Shown here: positions 51,601 through 60,096 of the stretch, piece after piece
Numbering within the stretch: position 1 is the stretch's first letter
Layout of the letters: the number at the start of each line of letters is the position of its first letter
Assembly (NCBI GenBank): GCA_002371715.1
Contig: DFGF01000068.1
Location: 1-64,000 of the forward strand
DNA from: Prevotella sp. UBA3757
GTDB taxonomy: Bacteria; Bacteroidota; Bacteroidia; Bacteroidales; Bacteroidaceae
Length of the DNA: 64,000 nucleotides
Direction: 5' to 3'
Notes under the pieces: model-generated
The model's input: only the letters and a program-made list of their open reading frames with translations
Databases searched by the model: none
Told to the model about the DNA's origin: nothing
Translations under genes and position numbers: made by a program

Positions 51601-52083
51601 GGCTTTACCATCAGCTATCTGGGTAAGAGCACCGATACCTATCCCTATTCGCAGCGTGAATACGTCTTGCGCGAGGTGGGCGGCGTAGCCTTCGGTCATC
51701 TTGGCGTAGAACAGGTGAGCCACTTCACCTTCCTGAAATCATGTACCTGCCCGGGGTGTAACGCTATGTGCAACTATCGGAATGCCAAGAAGAATGGGTG
51801 GTATGATAATATCTCACTGTCGGGCAAGATGAGTGAGGTGCCTTGGAAAGACCTTATCTTTGACAGCCGTTATGCTCAGTATGTAGACATCTACGAAGGC
51901 GGCTACAACCACGCCCGCGGCGTCTACCGTTCAGAGCATATGAGCATTATGGGCGACTCGTTCCTACCTTATTTCAACACCATCAGCCGTATGTCGATTG
52001 TTAAGCGCATCATGCAGTATAGCGGCAGCACGTTCACGTTCGATGCCTTTAAAAGTAAAGACAAAATAGAGATACCTGAGTGA
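48616..52083 (+). CDS. Fimbrillin-LRR-BACON-M64 fusion lipoprotein, peptidase site degenerate
   Basis: An 1155-residue lipoprotein: lipobox ILAGC (Cys33) followed by SDQD, an acidic stretch that suits surface export in Bacteroidetes. T-R-A at 60-62 precedes a fimbrillin (Mfa-like) domain to about 310 (GGDRMGIYVVD, DVYGYYPG, SDLLWGKA). BspA-type LRRs span about 415-760 and a BACON-like domain about 775-855 (GDWEISSKPDWVTVTPASG). The M64 peptidase domain is about 865-1140 (FIVGEGYDAFDV, VDIYEGGYNHARGVYRSE). Where both downstream paralogues read HEAGGHG, this copy reads REVGGVA (R1019, V1024), so the zinc His residues are lost while the Glu remains. It also has a Cys cluster CTCPGCNAMC. Probably a non-catalytic binder or regulator. 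The next gene starts one base after the stop. Confidence 0.87.
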   Translation: MRKLLRTVSTTAKHRCLLPLSLLAVMLCILAGCSDQDVVSVPTGMQPLLLSGQIEQENITRANDFGFVGGDRMGIYVVDRVNGEAGTLGATGNRASNVLYTLDGDSYRWTSPTSIYWRDQQTAVDVYGYYPGMNYIENPMAYQFSVQTNQNTEAGNGELSGYEQSDLLWGKAANVAYTTEQIVVKYHHILAGVHVALVKGEGISDAEWQKLEKIVLIDNTVTESTVNLATGVVALQGTAVVPIRMSPQAGDQYRAVVIPQQVAAGKHLVSVTLDGQTYSHSLSSAMQYLAGKLHRFTLTVNRRDAAGDYELSLAYDGITPWTNDESSHQFSALAYVTVHCPEMGKLKESIAQAGYDYQTIQNMKVTGELTESDFYMMRDEMPELHHLNLKDAKLKHICYYNGWLVHGSHDYDLFMDDMMPTNAFYGNQSIRSLTLPSALKRLGGNCFREMRLMYSTLEIPEGVTYIDGDAFSYNEYNGVELLLPITLDSICGSFRDCGYKCELKLSDNISYIGEGSFSGQNGCPNFYGVFHLPSKIKTLAPGMFAGLGRTGNFTGTIELPQGITETPDYNYWGSWGPSLSNRIELILPSTMKRVGDLSLGAYVTKLQLNEGLEEIGYGNFNGNAPFPLHLPSTLRSIDHDCFVSSLYEGELTIPEQCLYIGHGCFRGNEFTKINLPSRLEEIQADCFRDNRLLTQITIPKYVDYIGQGAFDGCDALQTVICLAQDPPELGGDIFQGTFFDKCVLQVPEASVERYRHTAGWNQFKSITAYHELAFNVAEILALDKGNTTKGVIRAEGDWEISSKPDWVTVTPASGHGKEELTITVSPYNATGERSGQIVFKLAGKDYTTYTDVRQVTVDGVKEDQKFTLQTASAGAPRVIPIFIVGEGYDAFDVASGQYMQDMQQTMDHLFSCEPYKTYKDYFTVSTAIAVSPEHGINGRVRFQPENWWTSKDDLVWQYAKEHGEGITDARHGETTVIVVQNTNYLGGNTTNLSDDGFTISYLGKSTDTYPYSQREYVLREVGGVAFGHLGVEQVSHFTFLKSCTCPGCNAMCNYRNAKKNGWYDNISLSGKMSEVPWKDLIFDSRYAQYVDIYEGGYNHARGVYRSEHMSIMGDSFLPYFNTISRMSIVKRIMQYSGSTFTFDAFKSKDKIEIPE

Positions 52084-52084
52084 T

Positions 52085-55000
52085 ATGAAGAAAAGACCAT
52101 TATTTTTATTATTAATAGCCTCGCTGCTCACCGCCTGCCATGAGGATATCGCAACGGGACAGTCGGCCAAGCAGGGAGAACCGCTCGACCTCTCGGCAAC
52201 GGTCAGCCAGGAGTATGTGACACGTGCCAGCGACGGCGGTTTTGCCAACGGCGACCAGATAGGTGTATTCATCGCTAACTACACCACCTCCGATGGCACC
52301 CAGTGGCGGGCATCAACGCTACAACTCACTGGCAACCATGCTGACAACGTGCGCTTCACCTATAATGAGAGCGAAGGCAAGTGGACGGCCAGTTATCAGC
52401 TCTATTGGAAAGACAAACAGACGCCTGTCGATGCCTACGGCTACTACCCGTTTGACGGCGAACTAAGCAGCATAGAAGCCTACCCCTTTGTCGTGCAGAA
52501 GCGGCAGGATGCCAGGCTGCAGACTGGTCGACAGCTTTCGGGCTATGAGGCCAGCGACTTCCTGTGGGCCAAGGCAGAAAACAAACTTCCACATCAGGGT
52601 CCCATCATGCTGAATCATCATCACCTGATGGCTGGCATCAAGGTGGTGCTGACCGAAGGTGAAGGCTTTGATGAAGGTGAATGGGAGAAGATAGAGAAGA
52701 AGGTGCAGGTCGAGGGTACCAAGCTGCAGAGCACTATTAACCTGCAGACCGGGACTGTCAGCATCGTTGCCAGTTCTTCTGTAGAATCCATCGTTCCCCA
52801 ACAGAGCAGCGATACCTACCGTGCCGTTGTCGTTCCTCAAACAGTGGCAGCAGAGCAGACCCTTTTCTCCTTCACCATCGACGGGAAGAGCAGTACATTT
52901 GCCCGTAGTGGGTCCGTGTCCTATCTCTCAGGCAAACTCCACCAGTTTACATTTAGTGTCAACAAGTTGTTAGAACCAGGCGACTATGAGCTTAAACTGA
53001 CCGATGAAACCATTACGGACTGGGAGAACGACAGCAAGAGCCACAATGGCGAGGCACGTGAGTACGTCATGGTGCATGTCGGCGAACAACAGTTTTTAGG
53101 CGACGTCATCGAAAGCCTTGGACTTGACCCTTCGAAAATCGTCAATCTGAAAATAACAGGCTATTTAGGTAAGTCGATTGCCTGGTATGACGAATGGACA
53201 GGACAGCCCCACTACCTGCCTGGCTCAAGGCATTTTGAATATATGCGCAATAACATGCCCAATCTGGAGGCACTTAATCTGAGGGAGATTGTCAATATCA
53301 ACGGACCAGCTGAAGACTATGCTCATAGTTGGAAACAATCAGCAGGTATTGAAAAAGTTCAAAGCAATCCCTACGAACAAGATGTTTCCAATTACGACCA
53401 CACACTGCCTTATTGCGCTTTTGAGAATATGGCATCATTGCGTTATTTCGTATGGCCAGAAAAGGGATTAGAAGCCATTGGTAGCATGGCGTTTGCTGGG
53501 TCGGGACTGAGCGGGTCACTGATACTGCCCGAAGGAGTGATTTATATAGGTGGATCAGTATTCTCTGCTTATGGCCATAAGGCATGTAGTTTGACGGGCG
53601 ATGTTTACATTCCGTCAACGGTTGAATATATTGGAGGAAGCGCTTTCGGCTCTAACGACGGAAATGTCAATATGTGCTTCTTCACAAACGAACTCATCTT
53701 GCCTGCCAAGATGAAGTATTTGGGAAGTAATGCCTTTGGCGGTTGTCCTTACATGACAGGCACCATTCGTGTACCTGACGGCATCACCGAGCTGAACAAT
53801 GCCTGGCCTGACCAGATTAAAGGTCCAGTTGTTATTCCGCAGGGTGTCAAGAAAATCAATGGCATACCACGCGGTGCCACCCACGTCAAGATACCCGAAG
53901 GCGTGGAAACCATTGGATCCCGTGCATTTGAGATGACGAAACTGCTCAGATGTGACGTTCAGCTTCCCTCAACGGTCAAGACGATAGGCGACAATGCTTT
54001 CGTGAACTCAGCCTTGACACACATCACACTGCCCGAAGGACTGGAACTGATAGAAGGGGCTACCTTCTATAATTGTGAGAACCTGCAGGACACGGTTGTC
54101 ATTCCCTCTACTGTCACACAGATACGAGCTGATGCTTTTGCCTACTGTAAGCAGCTTACAGCCATCATCCTGCCTGCTGGTCTGCAGGGCATACAGGATG
54201 AAGCCTTTGCCAACTGCTACTCGCTCGACTACATCGAGTGCTTGGCCAGTGAGCCTCCAGCCATTGAGGAAAACACCTTCAGCGGCGTAGAGAAGGATAA
54301 CTTCACAGTGGTAGTGCCTGAAGGTGCTGTGGAGGCATATAAGAATGCGCCCCACTGGAAAGAGTTCAAACGCATCTCGGCATACCGCAACTTCGTTTGC
54401 CGCCCCATGAAGGCCAAACTGCTGAATAAGAGTAATGTGCGCGACGTGGTGCTCAATGCCGACGGTAACTGGAGTGTCACCAGCTGTCCTACGTGGGCAC
54501 ACGTCAGCCAGACCTCCGGATCAAAGAAGACAGAACTGAAGGTGGCCATTGACGCTATGGCGCATGGAAGTGGCGACCGCACGGGCGAGATTGTTTTCAC
54601 CCTCAACCGCAAGGACGATGAAGGCAACCCCATCACCTGCAAGTACACCATTGAGCAATATGACTATGAGATTGACGAGGATGCCGTCCTGACGCTGCAG
54701 ACGCATTCAAAAGGCAACGGCATCAATATCCTCTTCGTGGGTGATGGCTACGATGCCGAGGATATAGCCCACGGCACCTATCGCACCGACATGGAGCAGG
54801 AAATGGCATATTTCTTTGGCGTGGAGCCATACAAGACCTATCGCCCATACTTCAATGTCTCGGCAGCTATGGCTATGAGCTACGAGAGCGGAGCGGTCGA
54901 CTCGCCCGACAAGTGGCGCAACACGAAGTTCAACATCACCTGGGGTGCCGGCAATAACGGTCGCTTGGCCGTGCCGTTTGACGACATTGCCACCTACGTT

Positions 55001-55714
55001 CTCACCGGTATTACCAACAGTCCCGTGACAGCTGCCAATGTCGGCAATTCGCTCATTATCTGCGTGCCCAACAGCGATGCCTACGAAGGTCTGACTGCTA
55101 TGTATGGCGACGGTTCGGCCATTGCCGTATGTCCGATGAGTAAGCTGGACTATCCTAACGATGCCCGCGGACTCATTCAGCACGAGGCCGGTGGTCACGG
55201 ATGGGCGAAACTTGACGACGAGTATGTTTACCACCGCGACAATATCCATACCTGTCCCTGTCTATGCTGCTCTCACGTGGATGGCATACAGTCGATGCAC
55301 GCCATGGGGTGGGGACGTAACCTTTCACTCTCAGGCAAATATAGCGACGTGCCATGGAGTCACCTCATCAACCATTCGCAATATCGCGACATCGTAGATA
55401 TTTATGAGGGTGGCCATATGCACGCACGCGGTGTCTATCGCTCAGAGGTAAACTCCGTCATGAACAACAACGTGCCCTATTTCAGTTCGTGGTCGCGCCA
55501 GATTATTGTGGAGCGCATCAAGAAGGTTGCCGGCGAGAAGTTCTCGTTCGAAGAGTTCGTAGCAAACGACAGTCGTCAGCAGGGCGATAAGTTCCTGGCA
55601 GCACGAAGGAGTACTCCTGTCTTCAACGAGCAACCAGTCTATAGCGAGCACCACCATCCAGTCATTAAACCAGGTCGTATGACCGACTATGTGAAGAAAG
55701 GAGGCAAAAGATGA
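52085..55714 (+). CDS. Fimbrillin-LRR-BACON-M64 fusion lipoprotein, intact zinc motif (copy 2)
   Basis: A 1209-residue lipoprotein: lipobox LLTAC (Cys18) then HEDI; T-R-A with Arg47; fimbrillin domain to about 300 (GDQIGVFIANY, DAYGYYPFDG, ASDFLWAKA); LRRs about 438-770; BACON-like about 775-858 (DGNWSVTSCPTWAHVSQTSG). The M64 domain is about 868-1160 with ILFVGDGYDAEDI, the zinc helix HEAGGHGWAKLDDEY (H1033), and YEGGHMHARGVYRSE. It has CPCLCC, the counterpart of the Cys cluster in copy 1. The M64 family contains an IgA-cleaving peptidase from Clostridium; the target here is unknown. The tail is basic and Pro/His-rich. The stop overlaps the next start (ATGA), so translation is coupled. Expected to be outer-membrane anchored and surface exposed. 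Confidence 0.9.
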   Translation: MKKRPLFLLLIASLLTACHEDIATGQSAKQGEPLDLSATVSQEYVTRASDGGFANGDQIGVFIANYTTSDGTQWRASTLQLTGNHADNVRFTYNESEGKWTASYQLYWKDKQTPVDAYGYYPFDGELSSIEAYPFVVQKRQDARLQTGRQLSGYEASDFLWAKAENKLPHQGPIMLNHHHLMAGIKVVLTEGEGFDEGEWEKIEKKVQVEGTKLQSTINLQTGTVSIVASSSVESIVPQQSSDTYRAVVVPQTVAAEQTLFSFTIDGKSSTFARSGSVSYLSGKLHQFTFSVNKLLEPGDYELKLTDETITDWENDSKSHNGEAREYVMVHVGEQQFLGDVIESLGLDPSKIVNLKITGYLGKSIAWYDEWTGQPHYLPGSRHFEYMRNNMPNLEALNLREIVNINGPAEDYAHSWKQSAGIEKVQSNPYEQDVSNYDHTLPYCAFENMASLRYFVWPEKGLEAIGSMAFAGSGLSGSLILPEGVIYIGGSVFSAYGHKACSLTGDVYIPSTVEYIGGSAFGSNDGNVNMCFFTNELILPAKMKYLGSNAFGGCPYMTGTIRVPDGITELNNAWPDQIKGPVVIPQGVKKINGIPRGATHVKIPEGVETIGSRAFEMTKLLRCDVQLPSTVKTIGDNAFVNSALTHITLPEGLELIEGATFYNCENLQDTVVIPSTVTQIRADAFAYCKQLTAIILPAGLQGIQDEAFANCYSLDYIECLASEPPAIEENTFSGVEKDNFTVVVPEGAVEAYKNAPHWKEFKRISAYRNFVCRPMKAKLLNKSNVRDVVLNADGNWSVTSCPTWAHVSQTSGSKKTELKVAIDAMAHGSGDRTGEIVFTLNRKDDEGNPITCKYTIEQYDYEIDEDAVLTLQTHSKGNGINILFVGDGYDAEDIAHGTYRTDMEQEMAYFFGVEPYKTYRPYFNVSAAMAMSYESGAVDSPDKWRNTKFNITWGAGNNGRLAVPFDDIATYVLTGITNSPVTAANVGNSLIICVPNSDAYEGLTAMYGDGSAIAVCPMSKLDYPNDARGLIQHEAGGHGWAKLDDEYVYHRDNIHTCPCLCCSHVDGIQSMHAMGWGRNLSLSGKYSDVPWSHLINHSQYRDIVDIYEGGHMHARGVYRSEVNSVMNNNVPYFSSWSRQIIVERIKKVAGEKFSFEEFVANDSRQQGDKFLAARRSTPVFNEQPVYSEHHHPVIKPGRMTDYVKKGGKR

Positions 55715-58700
55715 AAAGTTACACCATATTATATTATTTAGCCCTACCGCTGTTGCTGCTTGCGTCCTGCGCTGAGGAGATAACCGACAGCACCACCGCT
55801 GACAAGAAGAACGCGCAACCCATCCGTCTGGTCTCGGCCTATCCGGGTGTCGTTACCCGTGCCACGATTGATGGTGGCTTTTCAGTGGGCGACGAGATGG
55901 GAGTCTTTGTCGTAGACCGTAATGCCGAAGGAGAAGTCGGCGAAATGGCGCTGCGGGGCAATCGTGCCTCGAACATGCGTTTCACGTTGAACGACGATGG
56001 AACATGGGCATCACCGACACAACTTTATTGGAGTGAGAAAGGCAATAGTGCTGATTTCTATGGTTACTATCCGTTCGACGGTAACCTGTCGTCAGTCACT
56101 GCCTATCCATTCACCATTGCTGAGAAGCAGGACGAAACGCTACGTTCCAGTGGTATGAGTGGCTATATAGCCAGTGACCTGTTGTGGGCCCGTCAGCAGA
56201 ATGTGAAACCTACTGCGGAGACCGTCACGCTACAGTACCGTCACCTGATGGCCGGCATCACCCTTCGTTTAGAGATGGGTACGGGCTTCACAGCCGAAGA
56301 GTGGGCGCAATTGGAGAAAAAAGTGTTCCTGTGTAACACCATTCTTAGCGGTACCGTCAACCTTCAGGAAGGTACAGTCCAGGCAGGCGATTCCGACGCA
56401 GGCCTTATCACGCCTCTCCCTCACGGAGGCGCAGCCTCCTATCGTGCCGTTGTTTTTCCACAGACTGTAGCTGCTGGTAAGGCGTTAGTTTCTGTGATGA
56501 TAGATGGACGCGACTATTTCCTGAAGAAGAACGAACCGATGGTCTACCTTTCGGGTAAGATGCACCAGTTTACCGTCACCGTCAACCGTTCAACGGCTAC
56601 GGGCGATTACACCTTGTCACTCGACGACGAGAGCATCACACCGTGGGTTGACGACCCAGACCTGCACGAAGGTCTGGTACGCCAGTATCTGGTGGTGGGA
56701 CTGTCAGAAGCGGGCACGCTGGCCGCCAAACTTGCCGAGATGGGCAAGAATCCAGCCGACCTGTTGGCCTTAAAAATTGTGGGACCAGTAAACGGCAGTG
56801 ACTATCAGACCATCAACCTGATGAAGAAGCTGACGCATCTGAACCTCATCAAGGCTATCCCTGAGGGAGAACGTCTCTATGGCATCGAATGGATTCCATT
56901 GGAAAAAGTGTTCTTCCCGGAAAAGGGCCTGAAATATCTTGACGGCTTCAACGAGACCCATTTGCGCGGTTCGCTGGTCATTCCTGAGGGTGTTGAGGAA
57001 GTGGGCGGTTTCTGGGGGAACGACTTTTCCGGTACATTGACGCTGCCGTCAACGCTTAAAGTTATGAGGATGCTCATCGACCCGTTCAAGGGCGATATTG
57101 CTATTCCTGACCAGATAGAGGTGTGGGAACCCACAGGATTCGGAGGTACCAAGTTGACAGGTACGCTGAACCTACCTTCTACGTTGAAGAAACTGAAGTA
57201 TGTACCTTCTGGCTTGACAGGTACTATCAGTATTCCGCAGGGATGTGAACTGACTGATATTGGTACTTTTTCGGGTTCTCAATGTACAGCTCTTATTCTG
57301 CCGGAAGGTATGACAGACATTCTGCATACAACGTTCTTGAATTCAGAAATTCGGGGCGAGGTCCTTCTACCTTCCACGATTACACATATAGGACCAAGTG
57401 CTTTTGCGGGTTCAAAGATTTCAAAAATTACATTTCCTGATGCATTAAGACAGATGGACGATGGTGGTTATAACTTTGAAGGTATTTTTGCTGACTGCTC
57501 TCGTCTTTCCGGAACCATCAGATTACCCAAGAACGTTGCTCGCATACCAAAGGGATGTTTTCTCCATTGTAGTATGTTGGAAGGGCTGGTAATTCCAGCA
57601 GGAACAGCAATCCTTGATGAATTATGTTTTGCAGGATGCAACAATCTGAACTCCATCGTCTGTGAAGGCGAGGAGCCACCCTTTGTGGTAGACGGCGCTT
57701 TCGAAGGCGTGCCGAAAGACAACTTCACCGTTGAGGTGCCTGCGGGCTGTGTGGAGAAATATCGCAATGCCATAGGATGGAGCGAGTTCAAGCGTATTGC
57801 GGAATACAGCAACTTCGTATGCCGTCCTGCTCAGGCTCAGGCCTTGAACACGGCCCATAGTGAACAGTTGACACTTAACGCCGATGGCAACTGGACTGTA
57901 GCAAGCAAGCCCGACTGGGTGACGCTCTCGGCCACCACCGGCACAGGTAAGACACCGATTACGCTGACTTTCCAGCCGCTGGCAAAAGGTGCTGGAAACC
58001 GAACAGGAGAAGTGGTATTTCAGATGGTCCATGAGGGAAAGACCGTCAGTACTGCCTGTACTGTCAGCCAGTTCGACTATCAATACGATGAGGACTACTG
58101 CCACACACTGCAGACCCACAGCAAGGGACGCGGCATCGACATCGTCTTTGTGGGCGACGGTTGGGATGGTGCCTCTATCAGCGACGGTTCGTATCTCAAC
58201 TTGATAAAATACCAGGCGGAGTGCTTCTTTGCCATCGAGCCATACCGCTCCATGCGCGAATACTTCAACGTATATGTCACCTTCCCCCTGTCGCAGGAGA
58301 AAGGGGTGAACACGATGAGCCACTATGTGAACAATCGCTTCGGCACCCTGCAGGGCTGGTCGTCGCTCATTCAGGGCTCACAGGCAGATTGCACTTCTAC
58401 CCAGTTGATAATGGAAACCTATGAGGTGGAACAGTATGTTGCCAGCAAGACTCCCGTAGAACAGGACAACCTGTGGCGCACACTGGTCATTGCCGTGCCG
58501 AACACTACCGATTACGAGGGTAATACCGTGTTCAACATTGGCGGAATGGCTATCTCCATCTGTCCTCCTTCAGAGCAGGCTTATCCGCGTGATACCCGTG
58601 GTACCATTCAGCATGAAGCAGGCGGACATGGCTTTGGCAAGCTGGGCGACGAGAACATCAGCCGCAATGCCTTTGCTACCTATTCTGTGAAGTCGCAGAT

Positions 58701-59157
58701 TGACGATATGCACAGTCGTGGCTGGTACGATAATCTGGCCACTACGGGTAAGTTACACGACGTGCCTTGGGCAGAATTCATCTTTGATGCTGCCTATAGT
58801 GACTATGTCGATGTCTACGAGGGCGGCTATGGCTATACGCGCGGTATTTATCGCCCCGAGGCTAACTCTTGCATGAACTATGGCATACCTTATTATAATA
58901 CACCTTCACGCCTGTCCATCTATAAACGCATCAAGCAGTATGCTGGTGAGAGCTGGACGATGGAGGAGTTTCGAGCCCAGGATACCTTCGAATGGGGACC
59001 GACGGAAGTCACGCGTTCAGCGGCGCATCAGACTGACAACCTGACGCCGATAACCAGTGGTAATCATCATGCTCCTACGCTTGTCCGTTTCCGTGAGACA
59101 AGTGACAAGGTTCGTGCAATTCGGGAAAGACTAAAGAATGAAAGAAATAAAAGATGA
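55711..59157 (+). CDS. Fimbrillin-LRR-BACON-M64 fusion lipoprotein, intact zinc motif (copy 3)
   Basis: A 1148-residue lipoprotein: lipobox LLASC (Cys20) then AEEI; T-R-A with Arg50; fimbrillin domain to about 300 (GDEMGVFVVD, DFYGYYPFDG, ASDLLWARQ); LRRs about 393-700, fewer than in copy 2; BACON-like about 706-787 (DGNWTVASKPDWVTLSATTG). The M64 domain is about 796-1085 with IVFVGDGWDGASI, HEAGGHGFGKLGDE (H968) and YEGGYGYTRGIYRPEANS. It lacks the Cys cluster seen in copies 1 and 2. A basic C-terminal tail ends RLKNERNKR. It overlaps copy 2 and the next fimbrillin gene by 4 bp each. Surface peptidase by inference; substrate unknown. Confidence 0.9.
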   Translation: MKSYTILYYLALPLLLLASCAEEITDSTTADKKNAQPIRLVSAYPGVVTRATIDGGFSVGDEMGVFVVDRNAEGEVGEMALRGNRASNMRFTLNDDGTWASPTQLYWSEKGNSADFYGYYPFDGNLSSVTAYPFTIAEKQDETLRSSGMSGYIASDLLWARQQNVKPTAETVTLQYRHLMAGITLRLEMGTGFTAEEWAQLEKKVFLCNTILSGTVNLQEGTVQAGDSDAGLITPLPHGGAASYRAVVFPQTVAAGKALVSVMIDGRDYFLKKNEPMVYLSGKMHQFTVTVNRSTATGDYTLSLDDESITPWVDDPDLHEGLVRQYLVVGLSEAGTLAAKLAEMGKNPADLLALKIVGPVNGSDYQTINLMKKLTHLNLIKAIPEGERLYGIEWIPLEKVFFPEKGLKYLDGFNETHLRGSLVIPEGVEEVGGFWGNDFSGTLTLPSTLKVMRMLIDPFKGDIAIPDQIEVWEPTGFGGTKLTGTLNLPSTLKKLKYVPSGLTGTISIPQGCELTDIGTFSGSQCTALILPEGMTDILHTTFLNSEIRGEVLLPSTITHIGPSAFAGSKISKITFPDALRQMDDGGYNFEGIFADCSRLSGTIRLPKNVARIPKGCFLHCSMLEGLVIPAGTAILDELCFAGCNNLNSIVCEGEEPPFVVDGAFEGVPKDNFTVEVPAGCVEKYRNAIGWSEFKRIAEYSNFVCRPAQAQALNTAHSEQLTLNADGNWTVASKPDWVTLSATTGTGKTPITLTFQPLAKGAGNRTGEVVFQMVHEGKTVSTACTVSQFDYQYDEDYCHTLQTHSKGRGIDIVFVGDGWDGASISDGSYLNLIKYQAECFFAIEPYRSMREYFNVYVTFPLSQEKGVNTMSHYVNNRFGTLQGWSSLIQGSQADCTSTQLIMETYEVEQYVASKTPVEQDNLWRTLVIAVPNTTDYEGNTVFNIGGMAISICPPSEQAYPRDTRGTIQHEAGGHGFGKLGDENISRNAFATYSVKSQIDDMHSRGWYDNLATTGKLHDVPWAEFIFDAAYSDYVDVYEGGYGYTRGIYRPEANSCMNYGIPYYNTPSRLSIYKRIKQYAGESWTMEEFRAQDTFEWGPTEVTRSAAHQTDNLTPITSGNHHAPTLVRFRETSDKVRAIRERLKNERNKR

Positions 59158-60020
59158 ATGATATGAAGAAAATTGGACTATTAGCTGTCGCAGTACTGAT
59201 GATGGCTGCGTGCAGCAATGACGAGACAAGTGAACAGGGCTATAAGGCTGACAATGGAGAGATGCTGTTCCAATTCGTTTATCCGGGCGTGACGCGTGCC
59301 ACGGACACGAATTTTGAAAACACCGACAAGATTGGTGTCTATGTGACGGCAAAGGATGAGCCGTTGCAGATTGGCGGCAATGAGGTGAACAACGAGCTGT
59401 TTACCTATAACGGGTCGTCGTGGACGTCAAGCCGCAAAGTATATTGGAACACGGGCAGCCACGACGTGTACGCCTATTATCCTTATTCAAAAACGGTGAA
59501 CGACATCAGCGATTACGCGTTCCAAGTACAGGCCGACCAGAGCACGGCGGCGGGCTATACGGCCAGCGATTTCCTGTGGGCAGGCAAAAAAGGCGTAGCG
59601 GCTTCGGCCTCGCCCGTCACCATGACCTTTGCCCATAAGCTGTCGAACGTGGTGGTGAAACTGGAGAAGGGGGAGAACTATACAGGCGACATTCCTGCTT
59701 CGACGGAGGTGTATGTTCACTCGACGGTGACAAAAGCGGTTATTGACCTCTCTACAGGCGATGCCGCCAAGGATAATTATGCAGGTACAGGGTCGGTGCG
59801 CTGTCGTCAGAAGTCGGCCACTGAGTATGTCGCTTGCGTGGTGCCGCAGAACATCACGACGCGCCGCCCGCTGGTGGAGGTTATCAGTGGCGGGGTGAGC
59901 TACTTGATGGAGGGTAAGATTTCGCTGAAGCCCGGCATGCGCCATACCATCACCGTGACGCTGGATAAGAATCCTGAGCAGACCAAGATTGACATCGGTG
60001 GCAGCATCGAGGGATGGTAA
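59154..60020 (+). CDS. Fimbrillin-family (Mfa-like) lipoprotein
   Basis: A 288-residue lipoprotein; lipobox MMAAC (Cys20) then SNDE. T-R-A with Arg48 lies 28 residues after the Cys. NTDKIGVYVTAKDE, DVYAYYPYS and ASDFLWAGKKG are the fimbrillin strips also present in the three fusions, and the chain ends near GGSIEGW, where these proteins usually stop. Type V pilins of Bacteroidetes are exported as lipoproteins and then cut after such an Arg before polymerising by strand exchange, so it could be a shaft or anchor subunit; which one cannot be told. The start overlaps the copy 3 stop; ATG at 59163 (MKKIGLLAV) is an equally good start. Confidence 0.85.
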   Translation: MNDMKKIGLLAVAVLMMAACSNDETSEQGYKADNGEMLFQFVYPGVTRATDTNFENTDKIGVYVTAKDEPLQIGGNEVNNELFTYNGSSWTSSRKVYWNTGSHDVYAYYPYSKTVNDISDYAFQVQADQSTAAGYTASDFLWAGKKGVAASASPVTMTFAHKLSNVVVKLEKGENYTGDIPASTEVYVHSTVTKAVIDLSTGDAAKDNYAGTGSVRCRQKSATEYVACVVPQNITTRRPLVEVISGGVSYLMEGKISLKPGMRHTITVTLDKNPEQTKIDIGGSIEGW

Positions 60021-60028
60021 TTTCTTAA

Positions 60029-60059
60029 GTGAAGAATGAAGAATGAAGAGTGAAGAATG
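60029..60059. repeat. 7-bp intergenic repeat (ATGAAGA)
   Basis: GTGAAGA, ATGAAGA, ATGAAGA, GTGAAGA, ATG: just over four heptamers right after the fimbrillin stop codon. Confidence 0.85.
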
Positions 60060-60096
60060 CAACGCCATACTCTCAAAAAGAGAATTTGCTACCGCC

